Shown piece by piece: positions 53,067 to 64,000 of a stretch of 64,000 nt of DNA. The notes under the pieces were generated by a model. That model was not told the DNA's origin and ran no database searches. It saw only the letters and a list, made by a program, of their open reading frames with translations. The DNA lies in assembly GCF_007833215.1 (NCBI RefSeq), contig NZ_CP042239.1:2540001-2604000 (forward strand), given 5' to 3'. Both the position numbers and the translations under genes were made by a program. This stretch comes from Sphingomonas suaedae (lineage in GTDB: Bacteria > Pseudomonadota > Alphaproteobacteria > Sphingomonadales > Sphingomonadaceae). How positions within the stretch are numbered: the stretch's first letter is position 1; each line of letters starts with the position of its first letter.

Positions 53067-53546
53067 TCAGGCCGATTCGAGGTCGAGCAGCAGCCGCTTG
53101 GCCGCCAGCCCCCCGGCAAAGCCGGTGAGCGCTCCGCCGCCGCCAATCACGCGGTGGCAGGGCGCGACGATCGACAGGGGGTTGCGTCCGTTGGCAGCGC
53201 CCACCGCACGCACCGCATTGGGTCGGCCGATCTGGCGCGCAATCTCGCCATAGCTGCGCGTTTCGCCATAGGGAATCGCGAGCAGCGCCTGCCACACGCT
53301 GCGCTGAAATACAGTGCCGCGAAAGTCGAGCGGGAGATCGAAGCTGCGTCGGCGACGGGCAAAATAGGCGTCCAGTTGCGCCGCCGCCTCGGTCAGCAGG
53401 GGATGACCGGGCGCCGCGACCGTCGGGGCGAGCGGCACGCGGCCGGGGCGCTCATCGGGCCAGAGTATCGCGACCAGCCCTGCTTCGCCCGCGACGAGGC
53501 GCAGCGTGCCGACCGGCGAGTCGATCTCGTGGTGAACCAGCATCAT
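53067..53546 (-). CDS. ogt: Methylated-DNA-[protein]-cysteine S-methyltransferase
   Basis: A 159-residue DNA repair protein that removes O6-methyl groups from guanine. The acceptor is C130 in IVAPCHRVIG; SYGEIARQIGRPNAVRAVGA is the DNA-binding helix-turn-helix with Arg finger. It lacks the Ada regulatory domain. The start at 53546 follows AGGAGG. It converges on the acylase gene with adjoining stop codons. Confidence 0.95.
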   Translation of the reverse strand: MMLVHHEIDSPVGTLRLVAGEAGLVAILWPDERPGRVPLAPTVAAPGHPLLTEAAAQLDAYFARRRRSFDLPLDFRGTVFQRSVWQALLAIPYGETRSYGEIARQIGRPNAVRAVGAANGRNPLSIVAPCHRVIGGGGALTGFAGGLAAKRLLLDLESA

Positions 53547-53622
53547 GCGACCTCCTGCGCGAGGGGGCATGATAGACGATCACCGCCTGTTGGCATCCCG
53601 ATGGTTGCGATCAAAGCGCCGG

Positions 53623-54303
53623 TCACTCCGGCGCGACGATTCCGCCTATGCCAAGCCGCTTGCCGCGGGTGATGATGACCTTGTCGCCGAGCTTGGCCTG
53701 CGCGAAGACGAGCTTGGCGAAGGGCGTGGGAACGCCGATGCAGCCATGGGTGGCGAGGCCCATTTCGACCTCCGACCCGTGGATGGCGATCCCGTCCCAG
53801 GTCAGGCGCATCATGTACGGCATGGGCGCATTGTAGAGGTTCGAGATGTGGTGGACCTTCTTCTGCTTGATCTCGTGCACGCCGAGCGGGGTCGGCTTGC
53901 CGTCCATGCCATAGAGGATCGCGGTCGCGCCGATCTCGTACCCGTCGCGGAACACCGACATGGTCTGCGCCTCCAGATCGACGGTGATGATCAGCGGGCC
54001 GTCGGCGGGCACGCCCTGCGTATCCCAATAATAGGTGCCGAACTTGATCGGGCCCGGGATGTCGAGGATGCGCTTCACCACCATCGCGTCGAGCGCCGGC
54101 GCGGCGGCCGGGACCGGGGCCGCAGCCGGTGCTGGCGCAGGCGCCGGAGCGACTGCCGGCACGGGCGCCGGGACGGGTGCGGGCTTTGCGACAGGCGCGC
54201 TGCGGACCGGTTCGGGCGCCGGAATCAGCGCGGCGGCACCCATTGCCCCTGCGCCCAGTCCCACCACGATCAGGGTTCGCATCATCCATCCGCCTGCGCG
54301 CAT
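53623..54303 (-). CDS. L,D-transpeptidase (YkuD domain)
   Basis: A 226-residue protein with an N-terminal signal or anchor segment (TLIVVGLGAGAMGAAALIP), an Ala/Pro linker at about 30-70, and a YkuD domain at about 95-220. The active site is H175 in AIHGSEVE, and H186 and C188 in THGCIGV; the motif fits [S/T]HGCxx. It is expected to make 3-3 crosslinks or attach proteins to peptidoglycan. The start at 54303 has GGAGGAG upstream; an ATG at 54321 is less favourable. Its long tail of proline suggests passage through the wall. Confidence 0.88.
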   Translation of the reverse strand: MRAGGWMMRTLIVVGLGAGAMGAAALIPAPEPVRSAPVAKPAPVPAPVPAVAPAPAPAPAAAPVPAAAPALDAMVVKRILDIPGPIKFGTYYWDTQGVPADGPLIITVDLEAQTMSVFRDGYEIGATAILYGMDGKPTPLGVHEIKQKKVHHISNLYNAPMPYMMRLTWDGIAIHGSEVEMGLATHGCIGVPTPFAKLVFAQAKLGDKVIITRGKRLGIGGIVAPE

Positions 54304-54697
54304 CAGTCTCCTCCAGTCCATGCGCTCCAGATCGCCCTTTGCGCGCGGGCTTTCCACCCCCCGATTTCCGCCGTGCCGCGATGGCACAGGCCGGGCGCGC
54401 ATTAACCCAGGTATTATTGCAATTCCTCCCCTGCACCGCAGGGGAGGTGGCATCGCGCAGCGATGACGGAGGGGCGGCCGCGCAGACGGCCGAAACGGCT
54501 CGGCAAAATTCTGCCCTCTGCGGGGCAGCCCCTCCACCACCGCTTCGCGGCGGTCCCCCTCCCCTGAGCAAGCTCAGGGGAGGAATGAGAGGCCTTTTCA
54601 ACGCGCCCGGCTTGCGGCACCAACGTGGCATTCAAAGCGCGACTTCGTCTTCCCATATCGGAGGAGCGCCTGCGGAACCGCATTCGAGGATATACCG
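54304..54697. other. Intergenic region between L,D-transpeptidase and aminopeptidase P genes
   Basis: No gene is supported. It holds the 166-bp family B repeat at 54421-54586; the remaining parts presumably contain the promoters of the flanking divergent genes. Confidence 0.6.
54421..54586. repeat. Long complex repeat, family B copy 1 (166 bp)
   Basis: Begins AATTCCTCCCCTG and ends CAGGGGAGGAAT, so its ends are inverted repeats; the middle holds GGGGCGGCCGCGCAGACGGC and a TCTGCGGGGCAGCCCCTCCA part. A copy in opposite orientation occurs at 58074-58244. Confidence 0.9.
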
Positions 54698-56500
54698 ATG
54701 TCGACCCATGCCGATCGCCTGAAGGCCCTGCGCGACCAGCTCGCGCGCGATTCGCTGGACGGATTCGTCGTGCCGCTGACCGACGAGCATATGAGCGAAT
54801 ATGTCGGCGGCTATGCCCAGCGGCTCGCCTGGCTGACCGGATTTCAGGGGAGCGCGGGGAGCGCGGTGGTGCTGCCCGAGGCGGCGGCGATCTTCACTGA
54901 CGGGCGCTACACGATCCAGGTGCGCCAGCAGGTCGACGGGGCGAATTGGGAGTATGTGCCCGTCCCCCAGGTGAGCATCGCCGACTGGCTGCGCGATCAT
55001 GCGCCACAGGGCGGGCGGATCGGATACGATCCCTGGCTGCACACGCGCGGCTGGGTCGAGGAGGCGAAGAAGGCGCTGGCGGAGCGCGGTGCCGAGCTGG
55101 TCGCGGTCACGCGCAACCCGATCGACGCGGTGTGGGACGACCAGCCTGCCCCGTCGGACGCCAGGCTCGCGGTACAGGGCGACGCTGCGGCGGGACGGAC
55201 CAGCGCGAGCAAGCGCGCCGAGATCGCCGACTGGCTGGCCGAGCGCAAGGCGGATGCGGTGGTGCTGTCGGCGCTCGATTCGATCGCCTGGACGTTCAAT
55301 GTGCGCGGGCAGGATGTCAGCCACACGCCGGTCGCGCTCGCCTATGCCATCGTCAACGCCGACGGCACCGCCGACCTGTTCGTGGCGAAGGACAAGGTGG
55401 GCGAGGACGTCGCCAAGCATCTGGGCAATGCGGTGCGGGTGCACGACCGCAGCGCCTTTGCCCCGGCGCTGGCGCAGTTCGCGGGCAAGCGCGTCGCCGC
55501 CGATCCGGGCGGGTCGGTGGCGGCGATCTTCGACGCGCTCGACGCGGGCGGGGCGACGATCCTGGCGACGCGCGATCCGGTGGTGCTGGCCAAGGCAATC
55601 AAGAACGCGGCCGAGATTGCCGGGCACAAGGCGGCGCAGGCACGCGACGGCGCGGCGCTAGCGCGGTTCCTCAAATGGGCCGAGGCGGAGATGCCCAAGG
55701 GCGGGGTGACCGAGATGTCGGCGGCCGACCGGCTGCAAGCGTTCCGCGAAGAGACGGGCGTGCTCAAGGACCTGTCCTTCGACACGATTTCCGCGGCCGG
55801 GCCGAATGGCGCGATCCCGCATTACAAGGTGACCGCGGAGTCGAGCTTGGCCGTAGAGCCGGGCCAGCTCTATCTGGTCGATTCGGGCGGGCAATATGAG
55901 GACGGCACCACCGACGTCACGCGCGTGATCCCGGTGGGGGAACCGACTCAGGAAATGCGCGACCGCTTCACCCGCGTGCTCAAGGGGCATATCGCGATTG
56001 CGACCGCAGTGTTCCCCGAAGGGACGACCGGGGGGCAGATCGACGCCTTTGCCCGCCGTCCACTTTGGGAGGTCGGCTGCGACTATGGCCATGGCACCGG
56101 CCATGGCGTCGGATCGTATTTGTCCGTCCATGAGGGGCCGCAGCGGATCGCCGCGCCCAATTATCCCGGCGGCGGCCCGGCCGAGCCGTTGCGCGCGGGC
56201 ATGTTCCTGTCGAACGAGCCGGGATATTACAAGGCGGGCGAGTTCGGCATCCGCATCGAGAATCTGGTGCTGGTGACGCAGCAGGACATCCCCGGCGCCG
56301 AATCGGTAATGCTGGGGTTCGAGACGCTGACCTTCTGCCCGATCGAGCGCAGCCTGATCGAGCCTGCATTGCTGACCGAGGACGAGCGCCGCTGGCTCGA
56401 TTCCTATCATGCGCGGGTGCTGGAGATTTTGGGTCCGCAGCTCTCGCCCGACGAGCGCGCGTGGCTCGACGCCAAGTGCCGCCCGATCGCGGCGCGGTAA
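54698..56500 (+). CDS. pepP: Xaa-Pro aminopeptidase (aminopeptidase P, M24B)
   Basis: A 600-residue enzyme with three domains: two creatinase-like N-terminal domains (residues 1-290) and a C-terminal pita-bread domain (300-560). Metal ligands lie in LVDSGGQYEDGTTDVTRV, HGTGHGVGSYLSVHEGP and SNEPGYYKAGEFGIRIENL. Length and three-domain layout match the larger eukaryote-like aminopeptidase P. No signal peptide. It removes N-terminal residues before proline in the cytoplasm. Confidence 0.93.
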   Translation: MSTHADRLKALRDQLARDSLDGFVVPLTDEHMSEYVGGYAQRLAWLTGFQGSAGSAVVLPEAAAIFTDGRYTIQVRQQVDGANWEYVPVPQVSIADWLRDHAPQGGRIGYDPWLHTRGWVEEAKKALAERGAELVAVTRNPIDAVWDDQPAPSDARLAVQGDAAAGRTSASKRAEIADWLAERKADAVVLSALDSIAWTFNVRGQDVSHTPVALAYAIVNADGTADLFVAKDKVGEDVAKHLGNAVRVHDRSAFAPALAQFAGKRVAADPGGSVAAIFDALDAGGATILATRDPVVLAKAIKNAAEIAGHKAAQARDGAALARFLKWAEAEMPKGGVTEMSAADRLQAFREETGVLKDLSFDTISAAGPNGAIPHYKVTAESSLAVEPGQLYLVDSGGQYEDGTTDVTRVIPVGEPTQEMRDRFTRVLKGHIAIATAVFPEGTTGGQIDAFARRPLWEVGCDYGHGTGHGVGSYLSVHEGPQRIAAPNYPGGGPAEPLRAGMFLSNEPGYYKAGEFGIRIENLVLVTQQDIPGAESVMLGFETLTFCPIERSLIEPALLTEDERRWLDSYHARVLEILGPQLSPDERAWLDAKCRPIAAR

Positions 56501-56541
56501 AGCCGGGGAAGGGCCGGAGTGCGATTGGGCTGACGTTAGCC

Positions 56542-56641
56542 GTTCCCCGGCGCAGGCCGGGGTCCAGTGGCGAAATGTTTCGGATGGCGGGATACCGCCT
56601 CTTGCTCCGTCGATACTGGACCCCGGCCTGCGCCGGGGAAC
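56542..56641. repeat. Intergenic inverted repeat, perfect 26-bp arms
   Basis: Arms at 56542-56567 (GTTCCCCGGCGCAGGCCGGG start) and 56616-56641 are exact inverse complements around 48 bases. It sits between convergent pepP and SDR genes and may help end both transcripts. Confidence 0.9.
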
Positions 56642-56657
56642 AGAGCGATGAAGCGGT

Positions 56658-57359
56658 CTAGGCCGGAATCTCCGCCCCGTCCCAGGCGAAGCATTTGCCG
56701 CTGTCGCCGGGCTTCAGTGCCTCGATCACGTCGAGCAGCTGGAGCGCCGCGCGGTCGGGGGCGAACAATTTGCCCGGCGCGACCGTGCCGCGGAACGGCT
56801 CCGACAGCTTGGTGTCGACCGTGCCGGGGTGGAGGCCGACGACGATCGACCGGTCGTTGCGGCGCGCGGCGTCGATCGCGAAGTTGCGGATCAGCATGTT
56901 GAGCGCCGCCTTCGACGCGCGATAGCCGTGCCAGCCGCCCAGCCGATTGTCGGTAATGCTGCCGACACGCGCCGACAGCGCGGCGAACACCGGGGTGCCG
57001 GTGCGCGGCATCAGCGGCAGGAAATGCTTGGCGACCAGCGCCGGGCCGATCGTGTTGATCGCGAAGACGCGCGCCAGCCAGTCGGGGTCGAGGTCGCGCA
57101 GCGCCTTTTCCGGCCCGCGCTCGCCCTCCTCCAAGATGCCGGTCGCGACCAGCATCAGCGACGGCGCGGGGCCGGAGGCGACGCGCGCGGCGGCGGCTTC
57201 GATGCTCGCCTCGTCGGTCAGGTCGAGATGCCCGTCCCCGGCCAGCGACCGGCCGAAGCGCCAGACCCGGGCGTGGCTGTCCTCTTCGTCGAGCGCATCG
57301 GCGAACGCTCCGCCGATCCCCCCACTCGCGCCGATGACCACCGCGCTGGCGGCACTCAC
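56658..57359 (-). CDS. Short-chain dehydrogenase, C-factor-like
   Basis: A 233-residue SDR. The cofactor motif is VIGASGGIGGAFADAL, the NTIGPAL stretch carries the structural Asn, and the catalytic pair is YRASK at about residue 150. The layout is like CsgA/C-factor-type small SDRs. Substrate unknown. Its start overlaps the stop of the GST gene upstream by four bases, so the two are probably co-translated. Confidence 0.88.
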   Translation of the reverse strand: MSAASAVVIGASGGIGGAFADALDEEDSHARVWRFGRSLAGDGHLDLTDEASIEAAAARVASGPAPSLMLVATGILEEGERGPEKALRDLDPDWLARVFAINTIGPALVAKHFLPLMPRTGTPVFAALSARVGSITDNRLGGWHGYRASKAALNMLIRNFAIDAARRNDRSIVVGLHPGTVDTKLSEPFRGTVAPGKLFAPDRAALQLLDVIEALKPGDSGKCFAWDGAEIPA

Positions 57360-58024
57360 AGGTCGAGCTTTTCGTAATCCGGCGGCGGGTTGATCCCCTC
57401 CATCCGCTCGGCGAGCAGCGGGCGGAAGCTCGGGCGGCTCTTCATGCCGACATACCAGCGCTTGGCCTGTTCGTGGCTCTTCCAGTCGATTCCGCCGAGA
57501 TAGTCGGCGACGCTGATCTGTGCGGCGGCGGCAAGGTCGGCGAGGCTCATTGTCGCGCCGCCCAGCCAGGTGCGGTGATCGAGCAGGAAATCGATATAGT
57601 CGAGATGCGCGACCGCGGCCTTCATCGCCTCGCGCAGCGCGCCGCTGTCGGGCGTGGCGCGGTGGACGATGCGCTTGATCATGCGTTCGTTGAGCAGCGG
57701 CCCGGTGATGTCGCGGAAGAACTGGTTGTCGAACCAGCTGACCAGGCGGCGGATTTCGGCACGGTCGGCGGCGGTGCCGTTGAGCAGGGCGGCCTTGCTC
57801 ACCGTCTCCTCGAAAAACTCGCAGATCGCGACCGAGTCGATGAGGACGACGCCGCGATCGTCGGCCATGACGGGGACCTGCCCCGCCGGGTTCATGTCGA
57901 GAAATTCGTCGCGCCGCGCCCAGGGCGATTCGCGGACGGGTTCGTAGCCGACGCCCTTTTCACCGAGTACGAGCCGCACCTTGCGCGAGAAGGGGCACAG
58001 CGGGAATTGGTAGAGTTGCCACAT
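57356..58024 (-). CDS. Glutathione S-transferase family protein
   Basis: A 222-residue protein with an N-terminal thioredoxin-fold half (YQFPLCPFSRKVRLVLGEKG, with the CPFS-like active area) and a C-terminal helical half (MSLADLAAAAQISVADYLGG, the usual N-capping motif). MNPAGQVPVM and IDSVAICEF form the glutathione-binding part. It may act in detoxification, in line with the formaldehyde cluster elsewhere in the window, although not linked to it. Confidence 0.9.
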   Translation of the reverse strand: MWQLYQFPLCPFSRKVRLVLGEKGVGYEPVRESPWARRDEFLDMNPAGQVPVMADDRGVVLIDSVAICEFFEETVSKAALLNGTAADRAEIRRLVSWFDNQFFRDITGPLLNERMIKRIVHRATPDSGALREAMKAAVAHLDYIDFLLDHRTWLGGATMSLADLAAAAQISVADYLGGIDWKSHEQAKRWYVGMKSRPSFRPLLAERMEGINPPPDYEKLDL

Positions 58025-58073
58025 GGCGATGGCTTTAGGCGCGGGTGGCGGGGGGCGGCAAGCGGTCGCATCA

Positions 58074-58244
58074 AATTCCTCCCCTGAGCCTGGTCAGGGG
58101 AGGGGGACCGCCGCCCAAGGCGGTGGTGGAGGAGCGGCCGCGTAGACGACCGTGAACAGCTCGGCAAAACTCCGCCCTCTACGGGGCGGCCCCTCCGTCA
58201 GCGCTGCGCGCTGCCACCTCCCCCAGCAAGCTGGGGGAGGAATT
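58074..58244. repeat. Long complex repeat, family B copy 2 (171 bp, inverted)
   Basis: The reverse complement of this element aligns along most of the 54421-54586 copy, including both AATTCCTCCCC ends and the GGCCGC centre. It lies between same-strand gltB and GST genes. Confidence 0.9.
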
Positions 58245-58248
58245 GGAC

Positions 58249-62752
<4,504 letters not shown>

Positions 62753-62775
<23 letters not shown>

Positions 62776-63388
62776 CTTCGGATTCCAGAATGGGCTTGAG
62801 GTCATCGAGCAGTCGGCGCACTTCGCTCGACTGCCGTTGTTGCGCGCGGGAGAAATGGGCCGCCTGCCATGCCGCGATCCCCGGATCGCTGAACAGCTGA
62901 GTCCCCGATTGCAGGAACCGGGCGCCCGTCGGGGTGCGCACAAAGGCTTCGATCTCCGTCAGTTCGGCCAGGTTGAACCGCTTGGCATAGGCGCCCGCGA
63001 TCGCTTCGATCATCTCCGGCGCGCTGTCCTTGAGATCCTCCAGCGCAAGCGTCTTCTGACGGGTGATGAAGTCGGCGAACACGGCTGCGGCGGCGGGCTT
63101 TTCCTGAAGCACCTCCGACAGCCCCGGATTGCCCTGCATCATGCCGGACATCAGGTTCGCCATCATCGCGTCCAGCATCTGCGCGAACATCGCATCGCGC
63201 TGTTCGGTCGGCATCGTCTGTTCGACGATGTTGCGCGCCTTCACCAACCGCGCGGGATCGACCGCCTCAGTCGCCCTGGCGGTTGCCGACTGAGGCGCGG
63301 CCAATGCCGCCGGGGCGAAGAGCGCCGCCGCGGCTGCGAGCGCGAACAACATTGCGCCGCGCGATGGAGGACCAAAGCTGATCGTCAC
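62753..63388 (-). CDS. DUF2059 secreted protein 1
   Basis: A 211-residue protein with signal peptide (about 1-31). The body is helical, and contains AELTEIEAFVRTPTGARFLQ, the DUF2059 signature (helix ending in F-x-x-T-x-x-G). It overlaps the gltB start by 23 bases and follows its paralogue with a four-base overlap. Function unknown; exported by signal peptide. Confidence 0.82.
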
Positions 63389-63924
63389 TCCGCCGTCCCC
63401 GCATTGAGCTCGGCCTCGGCGCGGGTGATCGCTTTGGGCGTCGCGACCATGCCGACCTCGATCCCGATGCGCTGATTGGCCTTGGTCAGCTTTTCCTGGA
63501 GCATCGGTTGCTGCGCGACATATTTGGCGCCCGCGCCGCTGCCAAAGAAGCGCGCGAGCTCGTCGAGCTCGGCGGCGGTGAAGGCGATTGCATATTCGCG
63601 TGCTATTTCGCGGACCATCCGTGCCTTCTGTGCGCGAAAGGCAGCGAGATATTCCTCCGCCAGGATCGCCTTGACCCGTTCCTTGCGGGCATAGTCGCCC
63701 TTGGTCAGCGCCTCCATCATCTCGCGCGTCGTCTGACTCGCCTCAAGCTGCGCGACCGCGTTCTGCGCCATCGCCGGGGCCGAGATCACGAAAATCTGTT
63801 CGAACTGAGCCTCGACGCCCATCACCGTCATCAGTCGCTCGGCCGCAGGGAGGGCGGCGGGGTCGGTCTGGGCGGTGGCGGGCAGAGTGAACGCCAGCGT
63901 GGTGGCGAGGACGATGCGGATCAT
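63385..63924 (-). CDS. DUF2059 secreted protein 2
   Basis: A 179-residue protein with signal peptide (about 1-19: VLATTLAFTLPATAQ). It contains FTAAELDELARFFGSGAGAK, again the DUF2059 pattern, and is a paralogue of the next gene. Four-base overlaps join it to the paralogue and to the partial gene upstream. Two such genes between presumed gltD and gltB is an unusual place. Confidence 0.82.
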   Translation of the reverse strand: MIRIVLATTLAFTLPATAQTDPAALPAAERLMTVMGVEAQFEQIFVISAPAMAQNAVAQLEASQTTREMMEALTKGDYARKERVKAILAEEYLAAFRAQKARMVREIAREYAIAFTAAELDELARFFGSGAGAKYVAQQPMLQEKLTKANQRIGIEVGMVATPKAITRAEAELNAGTAE

Positions 63925-64000
63925 GCGGCCTCCCGTTCCCGGCGGGCGACCCCGGCGGCCTTTTGCGCCTTGAGCCAGGCGTGCATCCGTTCGCTGACGT
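63921..64000 (-). CDS. Partial CDS, C-terminus, possibly glutamate synthase small subunit
   Basis: Only the last 25 codons are in the window (VSERMHAWLKAQKAAGVARR then EREAA, stop). Stop overlaps the DUF2059 start (ATGA). The stretch after an expected REGRD and before the end resembles GltD C-termini, and the position before gltB fits. Too short to be sure. Confidence 0.4.
   Translation of the reverse strand, partial: VSERMHAWLKAQKAAGVARREREAA

Overview
The window is chromosomal DNA of a high-GC alphaproteobacterium, most likely Sphingomonas or a close sphingomonad. The evidence is about 65-70% GC, the order hisS-prfA-prmC-DUF4167, the association of phoH, ybeY, corC, lnt, metK and trmB, two tandem DUF4139 proteins, glutathione-dependent formaldehyde oxidation genes, a TonB receptor, and many GC-rich palindromic repeats between genes. 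No plasmid, phage or replication-origin genes were seen, so this is mostly core chromosome with small accessory patches.

Layout. 0.2-6.5 kb: a polysaccharide flippase, a CBS protein, two DUF4139 envelope proteins and a DUF4167 protein. 6.8-11.8 kb: translation genes (prmC, prfA, hisS, miaB). 12.5-16.9 kb: a minus-strand run with class III alcohol dehydrogenase, two VOC proteins, S-formylglutathione hydrolase and a PYROXD2-like flavoprotein. 17-21.3 kb: an ABC exporter, an AlkA-type glycosylase, a 2Fe-2S ferredoxin, a lipoprotein and rlmB. 21.4-29 kb: tRNA-Tyr, tRNA-Gly, trmB, an EAL protein, a stand-alone RNB nuclease, metK and lnt. 29-36 kb: small lipoproteins, a PQQ-type sugar dehydrogenase, corC, ybeY, phoH and an M61 peptidase. 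36.2-38.5 kb: an accessory patch with an 11-bp repeat array, an HTH protein, a ParD/ParE-type toxin-antitoxin pair and a low-GC orphan membrane protein. 38.5-43 kb: nrdB and nrdA separated by small membrane proteins. 43.5-54.3 kb: TonB receptor, nuclease, oligopeptidase, PvdQ-like acylase, Ogt and L,D-transpeptidase. 54.7-64 kb: aminopeptidase P, SDR, GST, glutamate synthase large subunit, two DUF2059 proteins and a truncated gene that may be gltD.

The most unusual signals are three. First is the low-GC single-gene insertion whose start is coupled to the nrdB stop (37215-38489), beside a toxin-antitoxin pair. Second is a series of helically phased 11-bp direct repeats at three sites: a long GCGAC array at 36181-36366 and shorter arrays before the TonB receptor and downstream of the nuclease. 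Third are several families of long intergenic palindromes; one copy carries a nested palindrome and another supplies the ribosome binding site of prmC. No complete, clearly new multi-gene system is evident; the 36.2-38.5 kb patch is the best candidate.
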